Below are positions 1 to 8,440 of a stretch of DNA of 64,000 nucleotides, piece by piece; within the stretch, counting starts at the first letter, position 1; each line of letters opens with the position of its first letter. A program made the position numbers and the translations under genes. Origin of the DNA: Acidobacteriaceae bacterium KBS 83 (GTDB taxonomy: Bacteria; Acidobacteriota; Terriglobia; Terriglobales; Acidobacteriaceae); NCBI GenBank assembly GCA_000381585.1, contig KB906733.1, positions 759,378 to 823,377 of the forward strand, read 5' to 3'. The notes under the pieces are model-generated. The model ran no database searches. It had not been told where the DNA came from and worked only from the letters and a program-made list of their open reading frames with translations.

Positions 1-151
1 ACTGCCGCCCGGCACGGACCCATGCGCGGAGAATGGCGAGTTCCACACCTGTGCCTATGCCGGTCCGATGTTTGCGAAACCGATATCGCTTGTGCCCGGT
101 GTGATGGAAGAACGCGACGGCTTCGTCTTCGCGGATTTCACCTGCGAATGA
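1..151 (+). CDS. C-terminal end of a Dph6/DUF71-type ATP pyrophosphatase (partial)
   Basis: Only the last 49 codons are inside the window; the reading frame is open from base 2 to a TGA at 149-151. The tail contains CAENGEFHTCAYAGPMF, which closely matches the C-terminal signature of the diphthine-ammonia ligase/DUF71 family (usual form CGENGEFHTF-YDGP-F). In eukaryotes and archaea this family amidates diphthine on EF-2; bacterial members have no settled substrate. The ATP-binding N-terminal half lies upstream of the window, so activity cannot be judged. The next gene is convergent and starts its stop codon only 10 bases away. Family assignment is from the motif; function is not known. Confidence 0.7.
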   Translation, partial: LPPGTDPCAENGEFHTCAYAGPMFAKPISLVPGVMEERDGFVFADFTCE

Positions 152-161
152 AGCAGTTCTT

Positions 162-719
162 CTAATGGTTCGGGCGCTTTAGCCGGAATAGCACCGTGCC
201 CGGGTCCTTGCCGCTTCCGTCCAGGACAAATCCGCATTTGCGCAGCACACCGATCGATGCTGCGAGATGCGGATACGTCTGCGCGCACACCGAGTGCGCA
301 GGACTGTGCGCGAAGATCCAGGGGACCAAGCCGTTGATCGCTTCCGTAACATAGCCGTGGCGACGGAATTCCTTCAGGATCGAGTAGCCGATCTCCACTT
401 CTTCAAGTGTTTCGGGAGGCCGCGTGCACCCGCACCCGCCAATCAGCACCGGTGGTGCCGAAGTCTGCTTGACCGCGACATAGCGGCACCATCCCCGGGA
501 ATGCGGGTTGCGATGGATGCGTTCATACAGGTAGTCGATTGCCTTCTGGTCCCAGTACTCCGGCGGCCAGGTATTGGGCACAATCGCTCCGAGAAGCTGG
601 CCCAGTCCACGCCCTTTGCGCTCCGCCTGCAGCATCGCCTCGGTAACGCTGATCAGTAGCAGGCGCGGTGTCTCAATGAGTTGCTCTGGGGAGGGGGCCC
701 GCGGCCCTCGCGTTTGCAT
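162..719 (-). CDS. GNAT-family N-acetyltransferase (RimJ/RimL type)
   Basis: A 185-aa protein read from an ATG at 719-717, preceded by AGGAG seven bases upstream; a longer frame to 893 exists but lacks a ribosome site and its extra residues look non-coding. The body begins IETPRLLL, the standard opening of RimJ/RimL-like acetyltransferases, and carries EVEIGYSILKEFRRHGYVTEA, the acetyl-CoA-binding region of the GNAT fold, around residues 110-130. Members acetylate protein N termini, antibiotics or small amines, so the substrate cannot be named. It is divergent from the acyl-CoA dehydrogenase gene, with 262 bp between them, and likely forms a single-gene unit. Confidence 0.85.
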   Translation of the reverse strand: MQTRGPRAPSPEQLIETPRLLLISVTEAMLQAERKGRGLGQLLGAIVPNTWPPEYWDQKAIDYLYERIHRNPHSRGWCRYVAVKQTSAPPVLIGGCGCTRPPETLEEVEIGYSILKEFRRHGYVTEAINGLVPWIFAHSPAHSVCAQTYPHLAASIGVLRKCGFVLDGSGKDPGTVLFRLKRPNH

Positions 720-876
720 GAAACGCTCCTGTGAGACTGAGCAGGTCGTGGACGCTGTCATCATCGGCCGCGCATCCGATACGTTCCCTGAAGTACAGGT
801 ATAAGCGCGAAACAACGCTACCATTCGTCGCCCCAATGGGCAATTCAGCGAAAAACGCCGAAACGGAACAGCCACA

Positions 877-896
877 GACGTATATAGACGCATATA
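877..896. repeat. Two tandem 10-bp AT-rich repeats
   Basis: GACGTATATA at 877-886 is followed directly by GACGCATATA at 887-896 in the intergenic region between the divergent acetyltransferase and acyl-CoA dehydrogenase genes. The spacing of exactly one helical turn could suit a regulator, but no regulator is linked to it here. Confidence 0.35.
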
Positions 897-981
897 TTAG
901 ATGGTTTTGTTCGACAGCAATTTCGCGCTCTCGTTCGGGGCGCGGCATGGTAGGATCATAGGTTTTCCCGGAGATCTACCA

Positions 982-2160
982 ATGAGTGCAGCCACCCTCC
1001 CCAACGCAGCCACCCACTCCTTCCGCCTGACCGAGGAGCAGGAGCAGCTGCGCCGAGAGATACGCTCCTTTGCCGCCAAGGAAATCGCACCGCATGTCAT
1101 GGAATGGGACGAGGCGAGCGAGTTTCCTTCTGCCGTCGTAAAGCAGCTTGGACGGATGGGCCTGCTGGGCATGCTGATCCCGGACGAACTGGGTGGCGCA
1201 GGGCTCGGATATGTCGACTACATGATGGCGATCGAGGAGATATCCGCCGTCGATGGCTCGGTCGGCATCATCATGGCCGCGCACAACTCCCTCGGTATGA
1301 ACCATATCTATTTGGCCGGAAATGCCGAGCAGCATCGCCGTTACATTCCAAAGCTGGCTACCGGCGAGTGGCTGGCCGCATGGGGGCTCACTGAGCCCGG
1401 CTCCGGCTCCGATGCCGCGGGTGCGCGCACCACCGCTGTCCGCAAAGGGGATCGCTGGGTGTTGAACGGCTCGAAGACATTCATCACCAACGGAGCCCAT
1501 GCCGATGTTTCCGTGGTGATTGCTGTGACAGACAAGACACAGGGCACGCACGGTCTTTCCGCTTTCATCGTTGAAAAAGGGATGCCCGGTTTTCGTCCAG
1601 GAAAGAAGGAGAACAAGCTTGGCTTGCGCGCCAGCGACACATCGGAGCTGATTTTGGAGGACTGCGAGGTGCCGGCCGAAAACCTGCTGGGCAAGGAAGG
1701 CGAAGGTTTTGTGGACTCGCTCCGCATCCTGGATGGCGGCCGCATCTCGATCGCCGCTCTCGCTCTTGGTATCGCACGCGGCGCCTATGATGCCGCGCGT
1801 AAGTATGTGAAGCAGCGCAGACAATTCGGCAAGGCGATCGCGGAGTTCCAGGGTATCCAGTGGAAGCTGGCCGATATGGCAACGCAGCTCGACGCCGCAC
1901 GATTGCTGACCCTGCGGGCAGCGGCGATCAAAGATGCCGGGAAGACAACGACCAGCGAGTCCGCCATGGCCAAGCTCTTTGCCAGCGAGGCGGCTGTGCG
2001 CATCTGCGACGAGGCAGTTCAGCTCCACGGCGGATATGGCTTCATCAAGGACTATCCGGTGGAGAAGTTCTATCGCGACGTCAAGCTATGCACCATTGGC
2101 GAAGGAACCAGCGAGATCCAGCGCATGGTGATCGCGCGCGAGCTCCTCAAGCGCCCCTGA
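982..2160 (+). CDS. Acyl-CoA dehydrogenase
   Basis: A 392-aa flavoenzyme that oxidises acyl-CoA thioesters to 2-enoyl-CoA, passing electrons to ETF; length is typical for short/branched-chain members. The ATG at 982 has GGAG eight bases upstream and starts a normal N terminus; an in-frame start at 901 would add 27 unlikely residues. Visible landmarks are the FAD-binding region [13 protein letters not shown], the substrate region [24 protein letters not shown], the C-terminal [20 protein letters not shown] and [10 protein letters not shown] with the expected catalytic glutamate. It is followed by a hairpin terminator and then by the methylmalonyl-CoA genes, so a role in branched-chain or odd-chain acyl-CoA breakdown is plausible. 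Chain-length preference is unknown. Confidence 0.95.
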   Translation: MSAATLPNAATHSFRLTEEQEQLRREIRSFAAKEIAPHVMEWDEASEFPSAVVKQLGRMGLLGMLIPDELGGAGLGYVDYMMAIEEISAVDGSVGIIMAAHNSLGMNHIYLAGNAEQHRRYIPKLATGEWLAAWGLTEPGSGSDAAGARTTAVRKGDRWVLNGSKTFITNGAHADVSVVIAVTDKTQGTHGLSAFIVEKGMPGFRPGKKENKLGLRASDTSELILEDCEVPAENLLGKEGEGFVDSLRILDGGRISIAALALGIARGAYDAARKYVKQRRQFGKAIAEFQGIQWKLADMATQLDAARLLTLRAAAIKDAGKTTTSESAMAKLFASEAAVRICDEAVQLHGGYGFIKDYPVEKFYRDVKLCTIGEGTSEIQRMVIARELLKRP

Positions 2161-2163
2161 ACC

Positions 2164-2200
2164 GCAGCCGGTTCGGCTGCTCACCGTTTTCACAAACGGT
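2164..2200 (+). terminator. Two consecutive hairpins after the acyl-CoA dehydrogenase gene
   Basis: GCAGCCG (2164-2170) pairs perfectly with CGGCTGC (2174-2180) across a 3-base loop, and is followed seven bases later by TTTT. A second perfect stem, ACCGTTT (2183-2189) with AAACGGT (2194-2200), follows. Position directly after the stop codon fits a transcription terminator. Confidence 0.55.
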
Positions 2201-2306
2201 CTTGGCTCGTCGGAGATATGGATGCAGCTCTTCCGTCAAAAAAAGCTGCTCTTCTCGGATGCGAGCGAAGACACGATATTTGTGAAGAACGGTATAAACT
2301 CGCAGC

Positions 2307-3302
2307 TTGCAGAACACGATCCAATCCGGAAATGCAACGCACGCAGTGACGGCCAAATTGTCGGACCGGCTGCTTGCCGGCGACCTGCGCTCGCTGGCGC
2401 GGGCGATCTCGCTGATTGAAGACGACGCCCCCGCAGCCCGGGGCCTGCTTTCCGCATGCTTTCCGCACACAGGGAAGGCCCTTCGCCTTGGCATCACAGG
2501 CGCTCCGGGCGCCGGCAAGAGCACGCTCGTAGATCAGATTGCGCGCGCATTTCGCGAGCAACAACACAGAGTCGGCATCCTCGCGGTGGACCCCACCAGC
2601 CCCTTCAGCGGCGGCGCGATTCTGGGGGATCGCATTCGTATGGAGCGGCACCATGCGGATACGGGAGTCTACGCACGCAGTATGGCCACGCGTGGGGCGA
2701 TGGGTGGTCTGGCGCGCGCGGCAGTGGATGCCGCCATGTTGATCGAAGCCGCTGGTCACGATCGCATACTGATCGAAACTGTCGGAGTGGGCCAGGATGA
2801 GATCGACATCGTGCGCCTTGCCGACATCACCATCGTCGTGCTCGTCCCGGGCATGGGCGACGATGTGCAAAGCATCAAGGCAGGCATTCTGGAGATCGCA
2901 GATATCTTCGTGGTCAACAAGGCCGATCGAGAGGGCGCGGATCGGGTCGAGAAGGAGCTGAAGGCGATGCAATCGTTCGCATCCTCTCACGGCACGTGGG
3001 TCGCGCCGGTGGTGCGGACCGTGGCATCGCAAGGGCAGGGAATCGAAGGGCTGGTTGGAGCCATCGATGATTTCACCGCGTGGCTATCCCGGGACGATCA
3101 CCTGCGAGAGCGGCGCGAGCAACAATGGCGTCAGCGCCTGACAGAGATGGTGCGCGGCGAATTGCTGCACGGGTTGCACGCACATGTGTTGAAGCCGGAA
3201 GAACTGGCGGAACATGCCCGCCGCATCACCGCGCGGCAGGAAGATCCTTTCGCGACAACGGCGCAGATGGTCGAAGCGATCACTGGAGGCAGCCGCAAAT
3301 GA
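2307..3302 (+). CDS. meaB: Methylmalonyl-CoA mutase-associated GTPase MeaB
   Basis: A 331-aa G3E-type P-loop GTPase of the MeaB/ArgK family, which loads and protects the adenosylcobalamin cofactor of methylmalonyl-CoA mutase. Walker A is GAPGAGKST at about residues 65-73; ILAVDPTSPFSGG, ILGDRIRM and ETVGVGQ are the diagnostic switch and base II motifs, and VVNKADR is the guanine-specificity NKAD. The start is uncertain: a TTG at 2307 or a GTG at 2346. A TATAAA at 2293-2298 would put transcription initiation almost on the TTG, so the GTG is at least as likely. The stop overlaps the next start (ATGA), coupling it to the epimerase gene. The mutase itself is not in the window. Confidence 0.93.
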   Translation: MQNTIQSGNATHAVTAKLSDRLLAGDLRSLARAISLIEDDAPAARGLLSACFPHTGKALRLGITGAPGAGKSTLVDQIARAFREQQHRVGILAVDPTSPFSGGAILGDRIRMERHHADTGVYARSMATRGAMGGLARAAVDAAMLIEAAGHDRILIETVGVGQDEIDIVRLADITIVVLVPGMGDDVQSIKAGILEIADIFVVNKADREGADRVEKELKAMQSFASSHGTWVAPVVRTVASQGQGIEGLVGAIDDFTAWLSRDDHLRERREQQWRQRLTEMVRGELLHGLHAHVLKPEELAEHARRITARQEDPFATTAQMVEAITGGSRK

Positions 3303-3727
3303 GCAAGGATCTCGAAGCAGTCGTGAGTGGCGCGCGCATCGATCACCTCGGCATTGCGGTCGAGAGCATCGCTCAATCTCGCGGCTTCTATGAAGCTCTC
3401 GGTCTGCGCGTGACGCACGAAGAGACGGTCGAGCATGAGGGTGTCCGGGTCGCCATGATTCCATTAGGTGAAAGCCGAGTCGAGTTGTTGGAGCCGCTGA
3501 GTCCGGAAACTGTTGTGGGACGGTTTCTAAGCAAGCGGGGCGCCGGGATGCATCACGTTGCACTGCACGTCGATGACATTGCGGCTGCCTGGGCAGAACT
3601 GCAGGCTCGCGGAGTTGTATTGGTCTCCCCGGCCATCCAGACCGGAGCCGGCGGTCACCTCTACTTCTTCGTGCACCCGAAGAGCACAGGCGGCGTGCTA
3701 CTCGAAATCTGCCAGGACCCGGAGTGA
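3299..3727 (+). CDS. mce: Methylmalonyl-CoA epimerase
   Basis: A 142-aa protein of the vicinal-oxygen-chelate (glyoxalase) superfamily that interconverts (R)- and (S)-methylmalonyl-CoA. It opens IDHLGIAV, with the metal-binding histidine, and contains MHHVALHVDDI at mid-length and a C-terminal GVLLEICQ with the metal-binding glutamate, exactly as expected of the family. Length is normal. The ATG overlaps the meaB stop codon by the ATGA arrangement and the gene ends in TGATG with tsaB, so all three are translated from one mRNA. Together with MeaB it points to propionyl-CoA or branched-chain catabolism through methylmalonyl-CoA. Confidence 0.93.
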   Translation: MSKDLEAVVSGARIDHLGIAVESIAQSRGFYEALGLRVTHEETVEHEGVRVAMIPLGESRVELLEPLSPETVVGRFLSKRGAGMHHVALHVDDIAAAWAELQARGVVLVSPAIQTGAGGHLYFFVHPKSTGGVLLEICQDPE

Positions 3728-4395
3728 TGCTCGAGCATCCCATACTTGCATTCGACACCTGCGGAGAGGTCGGAACAGTTGCGCTGGTCGATCTGACAAA
3801 CGGCACAACAACAGTTACACGCGTCAGCCAGGCGGAACTCGGCGGACGGTTAGCGTCGGCCCAGTTGATGCCGGCTGTCGATGAGATGCTGCGAAAAGCC
3901 GGCCTTGACCTGCGAAGTCTGCGAGCACTCGTTGTGGTCAATGGTCCAGGCAGCTTTACGGGAACCCGCGTTGGGCTGAGCACGGCCAAAGGACTTGCCC
4001 ACGCCGCTGGAGTGCCGATCGTCGCAATATCCCGCCTCGCGGTGCTGGCCAGTCTCGATGACAGCCAAGAGGACTCTCTTGCCTTGCTCGATGCAGGACG
4101 CAACGAGTTTTATGCCCGGCGTGCGCAACGCGAGTGGCTTGCGTCCTTTGACGAGATTGCAGCCGCGGCCGATGCTGGGGTTCCATTGGTGATTGCCGAG
4201 CCCCGGATCGAAGCGCGCCTCGCGGCCTGGAGTCCTCGAAGGGCAGGTTCACTCGACGCGTGCGCTGCGGCGCGTGCAGCGGTGGTTCGCGTGCGCCGCG
4301 GCGACTCGGAAGACCTTGCCACTCTGGATGCGAACTACCTTCGCCGGTCCGACGCAGAGCTCTTTGCGCGGCCTGGCTCCACGGCAAAGCCATAA
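3727..4395 (+). CDS. tsaB: tRNA threonylcarbamoyladenosine biosynthesis protein TsaB
   Basis: A 222-aa member of the TsaB family (ASKHA fold), the scaffold partner of TsaD and TsaE in making t6A at position 37 of ANN-decoding tRNAs. Evidence is the N-terminal ILAFDTCG and the hallmark NGPGSFTGTRVGLSTAKGLA around residues 78-97. The ATG at 3727 shares one base with the upstream stop; a GTG at 3724 is also possible. Its stop TAA overlaps the ATG of rimI by one base. The tsaB-rimI pairing is widespread in bacteria and supports the call. The C-terminal half is less conserved, as usual for the family. Confidence 0.95.
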   Translation: MLEHPILAFDTCGEVGTVALVDLTNGTTTVTRVSQAELGGRLASAQLMPAVDEMLRKAGLDLRSLRALVVVNGPGSFTGTRVGLSTAKGLAHAAGVPIVAISRLAVLASLDDSQEDSLALLDAGRNEFYARRAQREWLASFDEIAAAADAGVPLVIAEPRIEARLAAWSPRRAGSLDACAAARAAVVRVRRGDSEDLATLDANYLRRSDAELFARPGSTAKP

Positions 4396-4892
4396 TGCGG
4401 ATCCGGCCTCTCATTGAATCCGATCTCTCCCTCGTGCGGACATGGATGCAGGAAGTTCCCGAGGCTCCAGCATGGAGTGATGACGACCTTCTTCGATTGC
4501 TAAAGGTTGCCTACGGCGACGAACGAAAGACTCGCAGAGCCTGGGTTGCCGAGGACGAATCGGAGTTGGCGGGTTTCGCCGTTGCGACCTCGCTTACCCT
4601 CCCCGACGCGCCCTCGGAATGCGAACTCGAATTGGTGCTGGTTCCACAGGAATCTCGACGCCGGGGAATCGGCAGCGCGCTGGTCCGCACCATACTTGCC
4701 TGGGCGCACGAGTCCGGGGCAACGGAGCTGTGGCTGGAGGTGCGACATTCCAATGAGCGTGCGATCCGGCTTTACCAGAGATGCGGGTTCATCATCGAAG
4801 GACGGCGTCCGGGCTATTATGTTGATCCGACTGAGGATGCGGTGCTGATGCGTTACCGGCTCGAGCGTCGCTCTGTGGACGCGCCCGTATAA
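4395..4892 (+). CDS. rimI: Ribosomal-protein-alanine N-acetyltransferase RimI-like
   Basis: A 165-aa GNAT acetyltransferase. Strand beta-4 and the acetyl-CoA pyrophosphate loop read [19 protein letters not shown] (about residues 75-95), and the end of the fold reads [21 protein letters not shown], both characteristic of RimI, which acetylates the N-terminal alanine of ribosomal protein S18. The one-base overlap with tsaB and the common tsaB-rimI order support RimI over other GNATs. Acidobacterial RimI activity has not been tested to my knowledge, so substrate is by homology. A perfect TATAAT lies at 4888-4893 at the end of the gene and might serve psd, but no -35 is visible. Confidence 0.85.
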   Translation: MRIRPLIESDLSLVRTWMQEVPEAPAWSDDDLLRLLKVAYGDERKTRRAWVAEDESELAGFAVATSLTLPDAPSECELELVLVPQESRRRGIGSALVRTILAWAHESGATELWLEVRHSNERAIRLYQRCGFIIEGRRPGYYVDPTEDAVLMRYRLERRSVDAPV

Positions 4893-4911
4893 TGACGCCT
4901 TGAGGAAGTGC

Positions 4912-5589
4912 ATGGTTCGTGATGGATATTGGTACGCGATCAGTCTGTTGCTCGTCGCTGCCGTAGTGCGTTTTTTTACTGCCGACTGGATCATCAGTTG
5001 GCCGTTGGTTGCGATCCCAGTCCTGCTCGCGGCGTTCTTTCTCTGGTTCTTCCGGGACCCGGAACGCGCGATCCCGGAGGGTCCCGGTCTTGTAGTTTCG
5101 CCGGCAGATGGCAAGGTCACCGAAGTAGCGCCCATCCACACCCTGGATGGCGACCGGATTCGTCTCAGCATCTTCTTGAATGTCTTCGATGTTCACGTCA
5201 ACCGCTCCCCCATCGCCGGAATCATTCGTCGCGTCCAATACAAAAAAGGCGAATACCTGAACGCGATGGACCCGGCATCCGCCGAACGCAACGAGCAAAG
5301 CGTGGTCACGATGGAAGGTGAGGGTGGCCTCGTCACAATCAAGCTGATCGCCGGGCTCCTGGCACGCCGCATTGTTTTTCTGCCCAAGGAGGGCGACACG
5401 CTTCGCCGTGGCCAACGTATCGGCCTCATCAAATTCGGCTCGCGCTGCGACCTGGTGTTGCCCGGTGATGCGCACATCCGGGTCGAGCGCGGACAGCGCG
5501 TAAAGGGCGGCGCGACAATTCTGGCGGATGTCGAAGTTCCCTCGCATGAGCCTAACCTCTCGAAGGATGTGATGGAGACGCGCCGGTGA
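4912..5589 (+). CDS. psd: Phosphatidylserine decarboxylase (short, PE-forming)
   Basis: A 225-aa pyruvoyl enzyme of the short (archaeal/Sinorhizobium-like) Psd class that converts phosphatidylserine to phosphatidylethanolamine. Two hydrophobic segments lie at residues 6-45, followed by WFFRDPER and VSPADGKV. The self-cleavage site is FGSR within [14 protein letters not shown] near residue 180; the serine becomes the pyruvoyl group of the alpha chain. ATG 4912 has AGGA five bases upstream; a TTG at 4900 in frame is possible. Its TGA overlaps the GTG of pssA, giving a two-gene phospholipid cassette inside the longer operon. Confidence 0.95.
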   Translation: MVRDGYWYAISLLLVAAVVRFFTADWIISWPLVAIPVLLAAFFLWFFRDPERAIPEGPGLVVSPADGKVTEVAPIHTLDGDRIRLSIFLNVFDVHVNRSPIAGIIRRVQYKKGEYLNAMDPASAERNEQSVVTMEGEGGLVTIKLIAGLLARRIVFLPKEGDTLRRGQRIGLIKFGSRCDLVLPGDAHIRVERGQRVKGGATILADVEVPSHEPNLSKDVMETRR

Positions 5590-6455
5590 TAGAGCGCAAG
5601 CGGCCGCGCCGGCGTGGCATGTTCGTGCTGCCCTCGCTCTTTACAGCGGGAAATATCGCAGCCGGCTACTACGCCATCACGCAGAGTCTGCAAGGGTCGC
5701 GGCTAGAGCCGCGGCACTTCGACTACGCCGCACTCGCAATTCTCTTTGCGATTCCGTTCGATGCTCTTGATGGACGCATCGCTCGCATGACGAACACCAC
5801 CAGCGACTTTGGCAAGGAGCTGGATTCGCTGGCTGACGTCATCACCTTCGGTGTCGCGCCAAGCATCCTTGCTTACAGTTGGGGCTTCCGCACCTTGCCC
5901 ATGACGATGGATCCTTCGCTCCGCCGGGTCGTGATAGAGCTTGGGGCGTTCGTCTGCTTTGTATTCTTGCTCTGCGGAGCAAGCCGCCTGGCTCGGTTCA
6001 ACATCAGTCACGACCCGCAGCCGAAAAACCCTGGACGGCCGGATCGCAAATACTTCGTCGGCATGCCCATCCCCGCCGCCGCGGGCGTGATCGTTTCCGT
6101 CGTGCATCTGGTCAGTGGCACTCCGGTGCCTTACTGGTGGCTTGCAGCGGTGTGGATCGCAGTCGTGGGTCTCACCGGCTTCCTCATGGTGAGCACGTGG
6201 CGCTTCTGGAGCGGCAAGGAGATCAACCTCTCCGGACGACATCCCTTCCAGCTCATGGTGCTGCTGGGCGTGCTTATCTATCTCCTTGTTCACTTCTCTG
6301 AGGTTCTTCTATTTCTCTGCTGCTTTGCCTACATGTTCTCCGGCCTCGCGGCGCGCGCAGCCTACTCGGCACACCGGCGACGCAAGAAACGTGAAGGCAC
6401 CGGGGTTGCGCTCGAGAACATGACCATCCACGTGCCGGAAGAACATAGCCACTGA
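5586..6455 (+). CDS. pssA: CDP-diacylglycerol-serine O-phosphatidyltransferase
   Basis: A 289-aa integral membrane enzyme that makes phosphatidylserine from CDP-diacylglycerol and serine. The CDP-alcohol phosphotransferase signature D-G-x2-A-R-x8-G-x3-D-x3-D is complete (DALDGRIAR, then [10 protein letters not shown]) near residues 56-82. N-terminal [10 protein letters not shown] and multiple hydrophobic segments fit the family. It starts with GTG overlapping the psd stop (GTGA). Product passes directly to Psd, so the pair supplies PE. The last 35 residues are basic and charged, a cytoplasmic tail of no known role. Confidence 0.95.
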   Translation: MIERKRPRRRGMFVLPSLFTAGNIAAGYYAITQSLQGSRLEPRHFDYAALAILFAIPFDALDGRIARMTNTTSDFGKELDSLADVITFGVAPSILAYSWGFRTLPMTMDPSLRRVVIELGAFVCFVFLLCGASRLARFNISHDPQPKNPGRPDRKYFVGMPIPAAAGVIVSVVHLVSGTPVPYWWLAAVWIAVVGLTGFLMVSTWRFWSGKEINLSGRHPFQLMVLLGVLIYLLVHFSEVLLFLCCFAYMFSGLAARAAYSAHRRRKKREGTGVALENMTIHVPEEHSH

Positions 6456-6457
6456 TC

Positions 6458-7489
6458 ATGTCAGCCAACTACCGCATTGCTATTGTCGGCGCTGCATCCC
6501 TACGTGGTAAGGAGCTCAATGAAGCCTTGGGTGAGTCGCCGTTTGCGCCGGCCGATTTTGTTCTGATGGACGATCAGGAGGCGATTGGGCAGCTGGAATC
6601 GGTCGGTGATGAAGTCACCTTTATCCAGCCGATCACGCCCGCATCCTTTCTCCATACCGACTTCACTTTCTTCACCGGCACCGCCGAACTGACCCGCAAG
6701 CACTGGGAAACAGCCGCACATGCCGGTTCGACAATCATCGATCTGTCGGGTGCACTCGATAGCGAAAAGGACGCGATCGTTCTTGCACCGTGGATCAGGT
6801 ATTCGGCCAATGCCCTGAACCTGCAGACACCGGCCGTCGTGCCCGCACATCCCGCAGCCTTGATGCTGGCGCTTCTGCTCGGCCAGGTGCGCCAGGCCAC
6901 CGCGGTGCGCGCTGCTTTTGCCACGGTGCTGGAACCTGCATCCGAGCACGGACGTGGCGCGATGGATGAGCTGCATCAGCAGACGGTTAGCCTGCTCTCT
7001 TTCCAGGGCCTGCCGAAAGCCCTCTATGACATCCAGATCGCTTTCAACGCGACGCCGACGGCCGGCCCGGAAGGCAAGATTGATCTCCAGGCAACCGAGG
7101 CGCGTGTGCGCCGCCACTATGCGCTGCTGTCAGCGGGCAAGCTGCCCGCAGTCGCCATTCAACTCGTGCATGCGCCGGTCTTTCATGGGCATACGCTATC
7201 CATCGGCCTGGAGCTGGAGCGTGCCATGACGGTCGAGCAGTTGCGGCAATTGCTCGCTGCGAACGAGCACATTGAAGTCTCAGAGAGCGACGAGGATGCA
7301 CCGTCCAACCTCACGGCAGCGGGCCAGGAACAGGTGCTGGTGCGAGTGCGTTCCGTGGAAGACGAGACGGCAGCCACGCATCGCTTCTGGCTGTGGGCCG
7401 CAGCGGACAATCTGAAGCTGGCGGCCACCAATGCCGTGGCCTGCGCGCTTGAGATGCGCCGTTTGCGCCCGCAAGGGCACGTGCAATAG
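6458..7489 (+). CDS. Aspartate-semialdehyde dehydrogenase (Asd/Usg)-like protein lacking the catalytic cysteine
   Basis: A 343-aa protein with the two-domain fold of aspartate-semialdehyde dehydrogenase: an N-terminal dinucleotide-binding start (RIAIVGAASLRG), and a C-terminal dimerisation/substrate domain with VHAPVFHGHTLS, which holds the family's active-site histidine. The nucleophilic cysteine that normally sits in NP-x-C is replaced: the aligned stretch is AHPAALM, placing Ala134 where the cysteine should be. This is the pattern of Usg-type paralogues, so it is unlikely to be the biosynthetic enzyme. It lies two bases after pssA and two before the next gene in the same operon. Its true role is not known. 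Confidence 0.8.
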   Translation: MSANYRIAIVGAASLRGKELNEALGESPFAPADFVLMDDQEAIGQLESVGDEVTFIQPITPASFLHTDFTFFTGTAELTRKHWETAAHAGSTIIDLSGALDSEKDAIVLAPWIRYSANALNLQTPAVVPAHPAALMLALLLGQVRQATAVRAAFATVLEPASEHGRGAMDELHQQTVSLLSFQGLPKALYDIQIAFNATPTAGPEGKIDLQATEARVRRHYALLSAGKLPAVAIQLVHAPVFHGHTLSIGLELERAMTVEQLRQLLAANEHIEVSESDEDAPSNLTAAGQEQVLVRVRSVEDETAATHRFWLWAAADNLKLAATNAVACALEMRRLRPQGHVQ

Positions 7490-7491
7490 CG

Positions 7492-8433
7492 ATGAAACTG
7501 GTTCTGCTGGGTGCAACGGGTGCGATTGGCGAAAGTATCGCGGCCGAACTGCGCAAACGTGGTCAGAGCTATCGCGCCGTTGGCCGTGATCGCGCATCTC
7601 TCGACCGCGCCTTCGGCACCGATCCACTGGCTGAGATTGCCGTTTGGAACCCGGATGATCCCGCATCTGTAAAAGCAGCCTTGCGTGGTGCTGACGCGGC
7701 GGTCTACCTGGTAGGCGTTCCTTACAACCACTTCGAGCTGCATCCGGTTCTGATGCGTCAGACGCTCGACGCTGCGGTGGCGGAAGGCCTCCAGCAGATG
7801 TTGCTGGTAGGTACCGTATATCCGTACGGCCGTGCCCGGGCGACGCCGGCACGCGAAGATCATCCGCGCGAGGCGCATACGTTCAAGGGCAGGATGCGCA
7901 AGCAACAGGAAGACCTCCTGCTCGAAGCCGATGCCGCAGGCAAGATCCGTGGTACCGTGCTGCGCCTGCCGGACTTCTACGGGCCGCGCGTGAAGAACAG
8001 CTTTCTCGATAGCCTCTTTACCGCGGCGGCGACCGGTGGAACCGCCAACCTGATCGCGCCCATCGATCGTCCGCATCAGTTTGTCTATGTGCCGGATGTG
8101 GGCGCGACGGTGCTCGATCTGCTGCGCCATCCGGAAGCACACGGCCGCTGGTGGCATATGGCCGGCGATGGCACCGCGAGCATCCAGCAGATCGTCACCA
8201 TGGTGGGCGAGATGGCCGGCAAACCGGTGAAGACGCGCGTCTTCGGCACGACCATGCTGCGTCTGGTTGGCCTGTTTCAGCCGGTGATGCGTGAGCTGGT
8301 GGAGATGAACTACCTGCTCACCGATCCATTCATCATGGACGACAGCGCACTCCAAAACCTGCTCGGCGGCCTGACGAAGACCCCACTGTGCGATGGGCTA
8401 AGTCAGTCGATGGAAGCAGCTCGCCGCACCTGA
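7492..8433 (+). CDS. NAD(P)-binding, NAD-dependent epimerase/dehydratase-like protein
   Basis: A 313-aa extended short-chain dehydrogenase/atypical NmrA-like protein. The Rossmann glycine motif is GATGAIG at residues 7-13, followed by an arginine-rich second strand; the family's catalytic tyrosine region is weak (VYPYGRARATPAR around residues 103-115), which suits atypical members. Substrate cannot be predicted. It is the last gene of the operon beginning at meaB, two bases behind the Asd-like gene, and ends eight bases from the convergent dGTPase-like gene. No clear terminator is seen between them. Confidence 0.8.
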   Translation: MKLVLLGATGAIGESIAAELRKRGQSYRAVGRDRASLDRAFGTDPLAEIAVWNPDDPASVKAALRGADAAVYLVGVPYNHFELHPVLMRQTLDAAVAEGLQQMLLVGTVYPYGRARATPAREDHPREAHTFKGRMRKQQEDLLLEADAAGKIRGTVLRLPDFYGPRVKNSFLDSLFTAAATGGTANLIAPIDRPHQFVYVPDVGATVLDLLRHPEAHGRWWHMAGDGTASIQQIVTMVGEMAGKPVKTRVFGTTMLRLVGLFQPVMRELVEMNYLLTDPFIMDDSALQNLLGGLTKTPLCDGLSQSMEAARRT

Positions 8434-8440
8434 GTCGGGC

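Noticed and set aside
976-2028. Long minus-strand open frame opposite the acyl-CoA dehydrogenase
   Set aside because: It lies wholly antisense to a clearly conserved enzyme; high GC in third positions keeps such frames open. No recognisable domain.
7183-8355. 390-codon minus-strand frame opposite the Asd-like and epimerase-like genes
   Set aside because: Antisense shadow rich in His/Arg/Gln, spanning the boundary of two real genes; no motif or ribosome site.
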